Shown here one piece after another: positions 53,819 to 64,000 of a stretch of DNA of 64,000 bases; the stretch's first letter is position 1, and every line of letters begins with the position of its first letter. Made by a program: the position numbers and the translations under genes. The notes beneath the pieces were generated by a model. That model was not told the DNA's origin, did not search any database, and saw only the letters and a program-made list of their open reading frames with translations. Source of the stretch: Mesoplasma photuris ATCC 49581 (GTDB taxonomy: Bacteria > Bacillota_I > Bacilli_A > Mycoplasmatales > Mycoplasmataceae); contig NZ_JNJI01000002.1 in the NCBI RefSeq assembly GCF_000702725.1, positions 124,001 through 188,000 of the forward strand, read 5' to 3'.

Positions 53819-55696
53819 TTACTGATTAGCGTATTCGTTTTTTAAATAGAATAGCAACATTTGAATATCAGCCGGATTAACACCCGTTATTCTTGATGCT
53901 TGACCAATATTTAGCGGCTTAACTTTGATCAGTTTTTGACGAGCTTCGCTAGCTAAATTAGCAACTTTATTATAATCAATATCAAATGGTATTTTTTTCT
54001 TTTCAAGTTTAGTTAATTTAGCAACTAATTCCCTCTCTTTTTTAACATAACCCTCGAAACGTATTTCAATTGCAATTGATTGTAATTGGTTAATTCTTAA
54101 GTTTTGTAACCCTGGAACAAAAGGTATTAATTCATTAATATCCACTGTTGGAATTTTAATAATTTCATAACCACTATAACCATGAGTTAATGTTGCTTGA
54201 CCTTTTTGATCAAGAATTTGTGCTAATTCTGATTTTGGTGTGAAGCGAACTTCTTTTAATTCACTAATTGCATTTCCAATTTGATCATTATATTCTTGAT
54301 ATTCTAGTCACTCAGCTTCTGATATTAAACCGATTTTGTAACCATATTCTTTTAAACGTATTTCGGCATTATCGTTTCTTAACAACAATCTGTGTTCTGC
54401 TCTTGATGTTAAAAGTCTATATGGTTCTCAAACACCCTTGTTAATTAAGTCATCAACAAGAACTCCAAGATAAGCTTCATCTCTTCTTAAAATTAATGGT
54501 TCTTTATTATCAATTTTTCTAACTGCATTGATCCCTGCTAATAAACCTTGACCAGCAGCTTCTTCATAACCACTAGTTCCATTAATTTGACCAGCAGTAA
54601 ACAAGTTTGCGACTGAATCTAATTCTAAATTTGGCATTAACTGCATTGGATCTATACAATCGTATTCAATTGCATAAGCTCAATTTTTCACTCGCATATT
54701 TTCAAATCCAGGAAGTGATTTTAGCATTAGTTCTTGCACTTCGATTGGCATAGATGTTGAGAAACCTTGAATATATCAAGCATCATCACTAAGTGATTCT
54801 GGTTCGATAAAAATTTGATGAGTTTCTTTATGTGGAAATCTTACAATTTTATCTTCAAAACTTGGACAATATCTTGGTCCAATAGATTCTACATTACCTG
54901 AATACATCGCTGATTTATGCAAGTTTTCTTCAATGATTTTTTTTGTTTCTTCTGTTGTATGTATTAAGTAACATAATTCTTGTTTTTCAATTGGTGTGTA
55001 CTCTTTAGTTGAAAAACTAAATGCTAATGGAGCATCAGTCCCGGGTTCTTTGATTGCTTTTGATAGATCAACAGAATCAATATAAACTCTCGCTGGCGTT
55101 CCTGTTTTAAACCTTAACAATGATATTCCTAATTCTTTTAATGATTCAGAAATACCATTAGTTGTTTTTTCATCATTTGGACCAGATTCATATCTTTCAA
55201 CACCCTTTAGTATTTCAGACTTTAAATAAGTTCCGGTTGTTAGAACTACTGCTTTTGCATGAATTTCTGTTCCATCAGCTAATAATACACCATAAGCTAC
55301 TCTATTTTTTATTAATAAACTAGTTACAGTGTTTGCAATCAAATCTAAGTTTTTTTGATTTTTAACAGCTCTTTGCATGTATTTTGAATATTCAATTTTA
55401 TCTGATTGAACTCTAAGTGCTCAAACACCGGGTCCACGAGATGAATTTAATAATTTTGTTTGTAATGCAGTTGCGTCAGCAGCTTTTGCCATTTCTCCAC
55501 CAAGAGCATCAATTTCACGAACAACAATTCCTTTAGCAGGTCCTCCAACACTTGGATTACATGGCATAGCAGCAATTTTATCTTCATATAAATTAATTAA
55601 CGCGGTTTTTTTACCAAGTCTTGCAGAAGCTAACGCAGCTTCTACTCCAGCATGTCCTCCACCAACAACTACAACTTCATAGTTTTGTATTTTCAT
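53819..55696 (-). CDS. mnmG: tRNA uridine 5-carboxymethylaminomethyl modification enzyme
   Basis: This 625-residue FAD enzyme, working with MnmE, modifies U34 of several tRNAs. The FAD-binding Gly-Gly-Gly-His-Ala-Gly-Val-Glu-Ala at residues 12-20, [10 protein letters not shown] near residue 47, and [10 protein letters not shown] near residue 365 are clear. Length is normal. TGA Trp codons occur at six or more places. It is divergent from pncA. Confidence 0.97.
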
Positions 55697-55762
55697 AAAT
55701 ATAATTCCTCTGTAATTTATATCTTTGACATATAAACAATAATGTATATAGTTATTAATCCT

Positions 55763-55791
55763 TTGACAATTATAACTAGACTTATTATAAA
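55763..55791 (+). promoter_or_regulatory. promoter of pncA
   Basis: A consensus TTGACA (55763-55768) and TATAAA (55786-55791) are 17 bases apart, 29 bases before the ATG, with AAGGAG in between. Confidence 0.82.
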
Positions 55792-55820
55792 ATAATAATA
55801 ATAATTTTAAAAGGAGTTTT

Positions 55821-56318
55821 ATGAAACACGCATTATTAATAGTTGATTATCAATATGACTTTGTAAGTCCAAGGGGGAATCTATATGTTCCTGGAGCAGA
55901 AAAATTAAGTGACTACATCGGTGAACTAATTTCTAAGTTTAAATCTAATAATAAATTAGTTATAGCAACAAAAGATTGACATCCTGCTAATCATTATTCA
56001 TTTAAACAATGGGGTAATCATTGTGAGCAAAACAAAATTGGTTCTACATTGTTTTTTGATGAAAAATTAGCCGATCACATTGTATTAAAAGGAATTGATC
56101 CAATGATTGAAAGTTATAGTGGTTTTTATGATGAAAAAGGTGGTTCAAATGGGCTACACGAAAAACTTCAGTCACTTGACATCAATGAATTAACAATCGT
56201 TGGTGTTGCAACAGATATTTGTGTTGCCAACACTGTTTCACATGCAGTAAAATTAGGATATAAAGTTCATTTAGATCTAAATGGTTGTGCTGGATTTGAG
56301 CAAATCATAACATTATAA
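55821..56318 (+). CDS. pncA: nicotinamidase (isochorismatase family)
   Basis: This 165-residue hydrolase converts nicotinamide to nicotinate for NAD salvage. The catalytic Asp is in Ile-Val-Asp-Tyr-Gln-Tyr-Asp-Phe near residue 9, the Lys in Ala-Thr-Lys-Asp-Trp-His-Pro near residue 50 (Trp is TGA; His is a metal ligand), and the Cys in Val-Ala-Thr-Asp-Ile-Cys-Val-Ala-Asn near residue 132. All three catalytic residues are kept. It is slightly shorter than typical. A shared terminator follows. Confidence 0.93.
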
Positions 56319-56340
56319 AAGACCGTTAGGTCTTTTTAAT
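56317..56340. terminator. bidirectional terminator between pncA and the GIY-YIG gene
   Basis: AAAGACC and GGTCTTT form a seven-base stem around a GTTA loop with T on each side. The stop of the minus-strand gene is within the hairpin. Confidence 0.88.
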
Positions 56341-57174
56341 TTTATTTAAGAAAAGTTCAAAAAATGATATTAAAGACTCTTTATCTTTTCCCGAATAATA
56401 ATATTTTGTAAAAAATAGTGAAAAATCTAATAAATTTATAAAATTACTTATTCCATACCCATTAAATATTCATTCTGCAATATTTTCTGAAATAAATTCT
56501 TTAATCTTTAAAAGATCGTTAGACATTTGCTTTATCAAATCTAAAATTTGATTATCTTGTAATTTTATTTTATCAATACTAAGAATATTTGATTTTTGTT
56601 TAATCATGCTTTGAAGCTTGTGAAAATCTACTATGAATTCAAATTGATTTAAGCCAAATCTTATAGAATTTATACTTTTAATATATTTTTGTTCAATTTT
56701 TAATAACTTAGATTCTTCAATTGATTCACAAAATTCTATTACTCTAAATTTAACATTATCAACTGAAAGATTGTTTTTTATAAGTATTTTTCCAATTTTT
56801 GAATATAAATGTTTACCATCCCATCTTCCTGAAAGAAGAGTTTTTTCAATTCCGTGCTCGTCTGCATCACTTATAAATTTCCTGATTTCAGTTCTATGAG
56901 AAGTTCATCTAGAAGACATACCTTTTTTATTTCTTGATTTACCAATATAAACAGGGATTATTTTATTATTATAAAAATCATAATTAATTACTTCATCTAT
57001 ATAAATCATATATATTCCTGATTTATTTTTTCTTTCTTTTATAGGTTCAAATTCTTCACTAGTCAAATAGTGAATATATTTAATATATGATTCTCAATAA
57101 TCAGTTTCATTATCAAAGTTTATAGAGCTGTTTATTTCTTTAACTCTTTGAATATTTTTGGCTGTTTCGTTCAT
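56326..57174 (-). CDS. GIY-YIG nuclease domain protein
   Basis: This 282-residue protein has the complete GIY-YIG catalytic pattern: Gly-Ile-Tyr at residues 53-55, Tyr-Ile-Gly at 76-78, Arg-Trp-Thr-Ser-His with Arg 89 and His 93, and Glu-Gln-Lys-Tyr-Ile with Glu 161, followed by Gly-Leu-Asn-Gln at 175-178. I translated the gene codon by codon. Trp 27, Trp 90 and one near 237 are TGA, while Trp 118 is TGG. The first 50 residues and the last 100 match nothing I know. It starts 13 bases after metG and is probably co-transcribed with it. It could act in DNA repair or defence, or be a homing-type remnant. Confidence 0.82.
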
Positions 57175-57187
57175 TTTTAAAACTCCT

Positions 57188-58714
57188 TTATTTTATTCTT
57201 TGGAAAATAACGGCTTTTTCACCTAATTTATTAAACTTAATATTTTCAAATGTTTTTATATTATCAAAATTTAGTGAGTCCGTTTTTAAACCACATTGTT
57301 CCAACATAATTTCTGAGTTTTTAACCAAAATCGGACTTAATAGGAATGAAATTATTGAAATCATACGTTGCAATGTAATCATTACAACTTTTAATTCTTC
57401 TAATTTTCCCTCTTTTTCTAAGTTTCAAGGAGCTTTATCTTCAATATATTTATTCGTCGTTTGACCAAGATCTAAAACAACACGAATAGCTTCAGAAATT
57501 TTATATTGATCCATTAGTAATTCAAATTTTTCAATTGATTTATTTGCTTCGTCCAGCATAATTTTGTCAACCAAATTTAAATCATCACCTAAATGACCAT
57601 CGAAATATTTAGTGATCATATTATTTGTTCTTGAAATTAAGTTACCAATGTTATTAGCTAAATGCGCATTGAATGATTCAGTAAATAAATCCATTGTGAA
57701 ATTACCATCTTTATCTGTTGGCAAGTCGTTTGCAATATAAAAACGTAGTGCATCAGCACCGAATTCATCAATTAAAGCAATTGGATCAATTACATTACCT
57801 AAAGATTTAGACATTTTAGTATCTTTAGATAAAATTCATCCATGACCAAGTAAATGGTTTGGTTGTCTTAAACCTAAACCTTCTAACATTATTGGTCAAT
57901 AAATAGCGTGAAAACGAATAATTTCTTTACCAGCTAATTGTAGAATTTCAGTTTCAGGATCTTGTCAGAATTTTTTAAATAAAGAATCGTCGTTTTGATC
58001 ATATCCTAATGCAGTAATATAGTTTGATAGGGCATCGATTCATACATAAACCACGTGTGAAGGATCTTGATCAATTGGTATACCTCATTTAAAAGTAGTT
58101 CTTGTAACTGACAAATCCTTAATTCCTGGTTCGACAAAGTTTTTCAACATTTCATTTCTTCTGTATTCTGGTAGTAGGAAATCACTTGTTAAAACTTTGG
58201 TTGCAAAATCTTGAAATGCACTAGTTTTTAAAAAGTAAGTATCCTCTTTTACTAACTGTGGCTTTCCACCAGATATTTTACAATTTCCATCTTCTGTTAT
58301 TTGATCGGCATTTAAAAATTCTTCACAAGAAACACAATAAAGACCCTCGTAATCGCCTTTAAAAATTAAACCTTTTTCTAATAGGGTTGTGAATATTTTT
58401 TTTACAGTTTGTTCATGGTAATCATCAGTCGTTCTGATAAATTTAGAATATTTAATATCTAGTTTTTCTCAAAGAGTTTTGAAATTAGCAATTTTATCTT
58501 CTAAATAAACCATTGGTTCTTGATTTGCTTCTTTAGCTTTTTCTTCTATTTTTTGACCATGTTCATCACTACCTGTTAAAAAGAATGTTTCATATCCTTT
58601 TGTTTGTTTATATCTATTTAAAATATCAGCTAATGTTGTTGTATAGGCATGTCCTATGTGTAAATTACCACTTGGATAATAAATTGGGGTTGTTACATAA
58701 AATTTTTTTGGCAT
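57188..58714 (-). CDS. metG: methionyl-tRNA synthetase
   Basis: This 508-residue class I enzyme charges tRNA-Met. Pro-Ser-Gly-Asn-Leu-His-Ile-Gly-His at residues 14-22 is the HIGH region and Lys-Met-Ser-Lys-Ser near residue 303 is the KMSKS loop. The zinc-knuckle region has only Cys-Val-Ser-Cys, plus a later Cys, so it is the one-knuckle type. TGA Trp codons occur often. The C-terminal tRNA-binding dimer domain is absent, as in other short MetG forms. Confidence 0.96.
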
Positions 58715-58759
58715 ATATGATACCTCTTTCTATAATTAAATTTATTTTATCATTTTAGC

Positions 58760-58788
58760 AAAATAAAAAACAAACTTTAGTTTGTTTT
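58760..58788 (-). terminator. terminator of pth
   Basis: On the minus strand AAACAAAC and GTTTGTTT pair around TAAA with T after. The TAA stop of pth is at the loop. Confidence 0.87.
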
Positions 58789-59352
58789 GGGGGCATTATA
58801 TTTGCTCATTATTTTATTAAAGGGTTCTTCATTGGTTCAATCATTTAAAAATTCAATATTCTCAACAATTGATTTTTTCATTTCAAATAATTCATCTTCT
58901 TTTATTTTTGATAAAACTCAATCAACAATTTGTCAACCTTGCTCTGGTTGACCAATACCTATTCTATAGCGTTTAAAATCTTCACCATTTAAATATTGTA
59001 TGACTGATTTTATACCATTGTGACCAGCAGCAGAACCTTGAAATTTTAATTGATTTTTTCCTATTGGAAAATCTTTTTCATCATGCAAAATAATCACATC
59101 TTCTTTGGAAATTTTATAGTAATCCATAATAGCTCTAACAGCTATTCCTGATTTATTCATAAAAGTTTGAGGTTTAACAAACAATACTTTTTCACCATTA
59201 ATTACTGAAAAATAAATTATGGAATTATGTTCTGATTTTTCATTATTAAATCCATATTTTTCTAAAAGAATATCAACAGCAATTCAACCAGCGTTATGTC
59301 TAGTTATTGCATATTCTTTTCCCGGATTTCCTAAACCAACTATTAATTTCAT
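58777..59352 (-). CDS. pth: peptidyl-tRNA hydrolase
   Basis: This 191-residue enzyme frees tRNA from stalled peptidyl-tRNA. It begins Met-Lys-Leu-Ile-Val-Gly-Leu-Gly-Asn-Pro-Gly and has the catalytic His in Thr-Arg-His-Asn-Ala-Gly near residue 20, Lys-Pro-Gln-Thr-Phe-Met-Asn-Lys-Ser-Gly near residue 61 and Gly-His-Asn-Gly-Ile-Lys-Ser. The Trp of Ala-Gly-Trp is TGA. It starts one base after prs, so coupling is likely. Confidence 0.95.
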
Positions 59353-59353
59353 A

Positions 59354-60391
59354 TTAGCAAGATTTAACAAATTTTAGAGTTTTGTTAATAATGGCTTCTT
59401 TTTTATTTTGATAAACTTCAGTTAATGATTCGTGATTTAATGATGCTTTTATCATGTCGGCTATTAATTCAACAACTGTAATAATTCTTAATCCTTCAAA
59501 TCTTTTTTCCATAGGAATATCAATTGTGTCAGTAACAACAACCTCTTTTACTCAACCTTCTTTAATTGCTTCTTCAAATCTTGATTTAGCAGGACCATTG
59601 AATAATCCGTGTCCAGCAAAGATATAAACATCTTTAGCCCCTTCAGCTTTTAGAGCTTTTGCTGCATTTATAATTGTTCCACCTGTATCAATCATGTCAT
59701 CTACAACAAAACAAGTTTTATCTTTGATATCACCTAAAATGAATTCAACTTCAGCTTTATTTGGTTCAGGACGACGTTTTGCAATTGTAGCAATACCGTT
59801 TGTCATAACTCCTGTATATCCATCAACTTTATGAACTCTATTTAATCCTCCATGATCTGGTGAAACTAAAATACAATTTTTGTGATCTAATTTATTTGAA
59901 ATAATTGTATTTACAATTTCTTCAGCCATTGTTTGTGAAGTTTGGAAATTATCCATAGGAATATCAAAGAATCCCATTGTTTGTTGAGAGTGAATATCAA
60001 CTGTAATAACTCTATCTGCTCCAGCTCTTTCAATAATATTGGCAACTAATTTAGCTGTAATTGGTTGTCTACCTTTAGCTTTTCTGTCTTGGCGTGCATA
60101 TCCAAAGTAAGGAATTACCACATTAATTTTATCTGCGCTTCCTCTTTTAAAAGCATCAATAGCAATTAATAACTCCATTAAATTATCATTCACTGGCGAG
60201 CAAGTTGATTGAATTACATAAATTTCTTTTCCACGAACTGATGCTAGCGATTCAACCAACATTTCACCATCAGCAAATTTAATTGTGTTAACTTCTTTCT
60301 GTTCAACTCCTAAGTAATCGCAAATATCATTTGTTAATTTTTGACTTGCGCTTAGACCAAAAATTAAAATATCATCTTTTTTAACCATCAT
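59354..60391 (-). CDS. prs: ribose-phosphate pyrophosphokinase
   Basis: This 345-residue enzyme makes PRPP from ribose-5-phosphate and ATP. It has Asp-Ile-His-Ser-Gln-Gln near residue 134, the PRPP-binding Val-Val-Asp-Asp-Met-Ile-Asp-Thr-Gly-Gly-Thr near residue 225, and Tyr-Ala-Arg-Gln-Asp-Arg near residue 102. A TGA after Lys-Glu-Gly must be read as Trp to keep the last 65 residues. It is about 25-30 residues longer than typical Prs because of this tail. It is followed by pth. Confidence 0.95.
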
Positions 60392-60448
60392 TTTCCCCTA
60401 TATGCTTTAATCATATCAAAACAAAGATATTTTAAAAACCTATAAATT

Positions 60449-60480
60449 AAATAAAAAAGGCATATTTATGCCTTTTTTAG
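60449..60480 (-). terminator. terminator of the MATE gene
   Basis: AAAAAAGGCAT and TATGCCTTTTTT form a long stem around AAA. The MATE stop codon is in the loop. Confidence 0.92.
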
Positions 60481-62376
60481 ATTGTTTTTCGTTTCTAATT
60501 CTATTAAATACTTTTCATGGGCAATTTTTACTGATTCAGGTTCTTCTTTTATTGTTATTCTATTTTTAGCTTTTGATCTCTTATAGAAAAGAATAATTAG
60601 CGGAAGAATAATTAGCGCAGAAATTAAATCATTTAATCCAACAAATAGGAAGTAGAAGAATGGGTTTCCTGTTGCAATTGAAACTGCAAAACCGATTCCA
60701 ACAAGTGGTAAAAACACCAATATAGTTCTTAATGATGATATGAAAATAGCTATTTTAGTTTTTTTAGTACCTTGGAAAATTGGTAATGATATATATGTAA
60801 ATGCTACTAAAATATATCACATAAAGAAGAATATTAAGTATCAATATAGTGTTGATCCGTATGATATATCATTTGGATCAAATGAAAACATTACTAGCAT
60901 TCCTGGTCCAGCTGAAGCAATTAATATTACAACACCAACCATTCAAATTGTCATTAATAGGAAAGCTCTTTTAGAAATTTCAATAATACGCACTTTATTA
61001 CCAGCACCATAGTTGAAGGCGATGATATTTCTTGCTCCTTGATTTAAACCAATACATGCTGATGTAAATAGTGCTGATCAAGGTGTTAATGATGACATAA
61101 AGTTTTGGAGTAAGGACACACCATCTTTATCAGTGAATCCTTGTGGTAGTGGTAATTCTGTTAACACTGCCGTTGAAACGAATATGTTTATAAATATCGC
61201 AAAATACATAATAAAGTTTGGTAATCCAGCTTTTACTGAATAAATTCCATTTTTAAAATTTAATTTATATAAATTTTCTAATTTAAATTTTGAATATGAT
61301 CTTTTTCCATAAAACATAAGGATCAAACAATATAATAGTTGATACAAGAATGAAATTACACTTCCTAACATCGCTCCAGCTAGTTCCATTCCACCGAATT
61401 TCATCGCCATAATAGATACAGCAACTTTAACAAATATAGATGTAATTGACATAGTTAAGACGTGGTACATTTTACCTTCACTTCTTAAAACGTTCATTGT
61501 TACATTCGCCATAAACATAATTGGTAATCCAAAAATTAAAGGTTCAACATCTTTTCAAGCTAATTCTTCAATTACTAAATTTACTTTGTCACCCATTTGA
61601 GAAGAAATTAATACTTGACCTCATGGTCTATACGAAATTGAAAATAACAAGAATGCTACGAATAAAGAAACCATTAAAGAAAACATGATACCGTTTCCAG
61701 AAATTTCTTTTAGTTTTTCACGGTTACCTTTTCCAAATTCAACAGCGAAATGCATTCCAGCACCAATTCCCATTACTTGTGAAAAAGCAAATACTAAGTT
61801 ATATGACTGAGTAGTATACTGAGTTGCTAAATTGATGTAAGTTTTCATCGCTTTTTCAGAAATCGTGATTTGATTATTGTCAAATAAGTTTTGTACAGCC
61901 GTTTTAGTTGCTTCTAAACTTGTGTTTCCCTTCGCTCAATCTAATAAGATTTGTTTAAGGGCTGGGTTTGTACTTTGATCAAATAGTCTTGCGAATCAAT
62001 CTGCTTCACCATTGTAAGCAACACCATTGATAGCATCATTATGAATTCCTTCTAAAACAAGCGAATGAGTTCCATCTCCTGAACCAAATATTAATGAATA
62101 AATATGTTGTCAATTTGTAACGGCATGTTCTGTTGCGAATATTAATGATAAGTTCTTATCCAAAATATTAAACAACCCTTGAACAACCATCATAATTACT
62201 GTTGGTAAGCAGAAAAACAAAATTGCTTTTCAAGGAGTAGAATAACGTAACATCGCCTCTCTATGTGTCATGGGAGAAATTTTACTATAATCTATTTTTT
62301 CTTGAACGTCTTTTGATTCAATTTTTTGGTCTTTTTCATCAAACATTCAATCTAAAAATTTATTATCTTTTTTCAT
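60466..62376 (-). CDS. MATE family efflux transporter
   Basis: This 636-residue membrane protein belongs to the multidrug and toxic compound extrusion group. A charged N-terminal stretch of about 50 residues precedes about 12 hydrophobic segments in two similar halves. The halves share Gly-Ile-Gly-Ala-Gly-Met-His and Cys-Ile-Gly-Leu-Asn-Gln-Gly-Ala-Arg-Asn near the middle of each. The insert near residues 85-190 enlarges the first outside loop. TGA Trp codons are common. Substrate is unknown. The C-terminal tail is charged. Confidence 0.87.
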
Positions 62377-62409
62377 GTTTTCTCCCTTCTAAAAATTAAC
62401 TTTAAATTT

Positions 62410-62415
62410 AGTATA
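62410..62415 (-). promoter_or_regulatory. candidate -10 box of the MATE gene
   Basis: On the minus strand TATACT lies 34 bases before the ATG. No good -35 box is visible. Confidence 0.4.
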
Positions 62416-62447
62416 CTCCACTTATTTTAAAAATGAATTTATTTATA

Positions 62448-62458
62448 TATAATATAAT
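62448..62458 (+). promoter_or_regulatory. candidate -10 boxes of the ABC-F gene
   Basis: Two overlapping TATAAT hexamers (62448-62453 and 62453-62458) lie 36-47 bases before the ATG. The -35 region is weak. Confidence 0.45.
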
Positions 62459-62494
62459 TTAGTGAAATTATTTCAAATGAATAAGGAGGTTATT

Positions 62495-64000
62495 ATGAGT
62501 ATTGTTCTATTGGAAAATATTACTCACCAAAACGGTGGTAAAAAATTATATGTCGATTCTTCAATGAGAATAAATAATGGAGAACATGTAGCCTTGGTTG
62601 GTCCAAATGGTGCTGGTAAAACAACTTTATTAAATATTATCGCAGGAAAAATTGTTCCTGATCATGGAAATGTTGAATGACATCCAAAATCAAAAATGGG
62701 ATATTTAGATCAACACCAAGAAGTTGATATGACAATTTTAGCAGGAGATTATTTAAAAGATGCTTTTGCACATTTATATGATATTGAAGCTCAAATTCAT
62801 CAAATTTATGCTGATATGGCAATCGAATATAAAGAAGAAGATTTAATAAAAGCTTTAGCTATGCAAGACGAGTTAAATGTTAAAGGTTTTGATCAAGTTG
62901 AAAAAATAATCGGTAACTTAGTTTCTGGTTTAGGAATTAATGTAGAAAACTTAAGCAAGCAACTAGGTCAGTTATCTGGTGGTCAACGTGGAAAAGTTTT
63001 ATTAGCAAAACTTTTATTAAAAAATGATGATTTCATTTTACTTGATGAACCAACAAACTTTTTAGATGTTGAACAAGTTGAATGATTAGCAGGATTTTTA
63101 AATACATATGAAAATGCATTTTTACTTGTTTCTCACGATGAGGAATTCATAAACAAAACAGTTGGTATTATTTATGCAATTGAAAATTTAGAAATTAATC
63201 GTTATGTTGGTAACTTTGAAAAATATTTAGAATTATCTGAATTAAGAGCCAATCAATATGATCGTGATCGAGAATCACAACAACAACAAATTGGTAAACT
63301 AAAAGAATATATTGCTAAAAATGGGGCTCGTGCCTCAACAGCACGTAGTGCTGAATCGCGTAAAAAACAATTAGAAAAAATTGATGTTATGGATGAGCGA
63401 AAAGTTCAAGCGAAACCAAAAATGAACTTTAAATACCGTCGACCAGCTTCAGCAGTTATTGTTAAAGCTGAAAATTTGGAAATTGGTTATGATTTTGCAT
63501 TAACCGATCCATTAACTTTCGAATTACGCGAAGGAGAAAAATGTATTGTTAGAGGTTACAACGGAATTGGTAAAACAACATTCTTATCAACTGTTAGCGG
63601 TGATTTAAAACCGATTAGTGGAAAAATAATGGTGGGTAATGGAGTTGAAACTTCATTCTTCCACCAAATCGAAGATTATGGAGATATGACGCCAATTGCT
63701 TATTTAATGTCAAATCACCCAAAAATGTTGGAAGGTGAAGTCAGAGCAACAATTGGTAGATTTGGTGTTAAATCAGAATTGATGATGAACCCCATGAAAT
63801 TACTTTCAGGAGGAGAACAAACTAAAGTTCGTTTAGCTTCTTTAAGTTTAGAGCCTGCGAGTTTATTAATTTTCGATGAACCAACAAACCACATCGATAT
63901 CTTAGCAAAAGAAGCTTTATTAGAAGCAATTCAAGCTTTTGAAGGGACTGTTTTATTAACAACTCACGACATCAACTTTGAAACAAACTGAGCTGATAAA
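62495..64000 (+). CDS. ABC-F family ATP-binding protein (C-terminal end missing)
   Basis: At least 502 residues lie in the window and the gene runs off the right edge. It has two ABC ATPase domains without membrane segments, as in ABC-F proteins that act on the ribosome. Walker A motifs are Gly-Pro-Asn-Gly-Ala-Gly-Lys-Thr near residue 35 and Gly-Tyr-Asn-Gly-Ile-Gly-Lys-Thr near residue 355. Signatures are Leu-Ser-Gly-Gly-Gln-Arg and Leu-Ser-Gly-Gly-Glu-Gln, and Walker B is Leu-Leu-Asp-Glu-Pro and Ile-Phe-Asp-Glu-Pro. The linker is charged. The start at 62495 follows AAGGAGG. The exact subfamily is not clear. Confidence 0.92.

Noticed and set aside
1-64000. tRNA genes, CRISPR arrays, insertion sequences or prophage
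   Set aside because: I saw no cloverleaf-like CCA-ending segment, regular spaced repeats, transposase or phage genes in the window.

Overview
This window comes from the chromosome of a mollicute. TGA is read as tryptophan throughout. Conserved ribosomal proteins continue through in-frame TGA exactly where their families have Trp, for example the Gly-Ala-Trp-Ile-Asp of L16, the C-terminal Arg-Trp of S7 and the Lys-Thr-Trp-Lys of S12. TGG is used only occasionally, the DNA is very AT-rich, genes are tightly packed and most terminators are short hairpins. Gene content (S10 and str operons, fba, yfcC-type carrier, mgtA, extended L29) fits the Spiroplasma/Entomoplasma/Mesoplasma side of the group. 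That placement is an inference, not a measurement. No tRNA, rRNA, CRISPR array, insertion sequence or prophage was seen, and no gap between genes exceeds about 180 bases.

Layout. 1-5461 (minus): S10 ribosomal operon from rpsJ to the start of rplN, which runs off the left edge. 5614-14879: an orphan protein, alaS, a plus-strand Cof-type HAD phosphatase, a DUF4256 protein after pepF, another orphan, and pepA. 14925-18179: one very large FtsX-like permease. 18262-22662: str operon (rpsL-rpsG-fusA-tuf), with a GC-rich cUACGg hairpin between fusA and tuf. 22785-25573: cardiolipin synthase between two orphan genes. 25624-26529: a GNAT-like protein. 26611-34789: an eight-gene run of ATPase-dead ABC-like protein, DHH phosphoesterase, tdk, prfA, prmC, membrane protein, tsaC and PD-(D/E)XK-like protein. 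34875-42618: rpmE, fba, pyrG with a strong leader hairpin, HD phosphohydrolase, gltX and a YfcC-type carrier. 42779-44746 (plus): topA. 44760-55696 (minus): YgjP-type metallopeptidase, ychF-DUF951-rsmG-pgsA cluster, amino-acid permease, mgtA, a membrane-anchored HU protein and mnmG. 55821-56318 (plus): pncA. 56326-62376 (minus): GIY-YIG protein, metG, pth, prs and a MATE transporter. 62495-64000 (plus): an ABC-F ATPase that runs off the right edge.

Most genes serve translation (ribosomal proteins, EF-Tu, EF-G, RF1 and its methylase, three aminoacyl-tRNA synthetases, peptidyl-tRNA hydrolase, MnmG, TsaC, RsmG). The rest cover nucleotide salvage (tdk, prs, pyrG, pncA), phospholipid head-group synthesis (pgsA, cls), peptide use (pepF, pepA, amino-acid permease) and ion or drug transport. 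Finding RF1 but no RF2 here fits the recoding of UGA, although only the whole genome could show that RF2 is absent.

The most unusual gene is at 52589-53632. It encodes two membrane segments, a Cys-rich cluster, a long linker and a complete HU DNA-binding domain in one chain, with an inverted repeat upstream. Also notable are the GIY-YIG protein with all key residues at 56326-57174, the ABC-like protein without Walker motifs at 32912-34789, and the hairpin only about 24 bases before pyrG.
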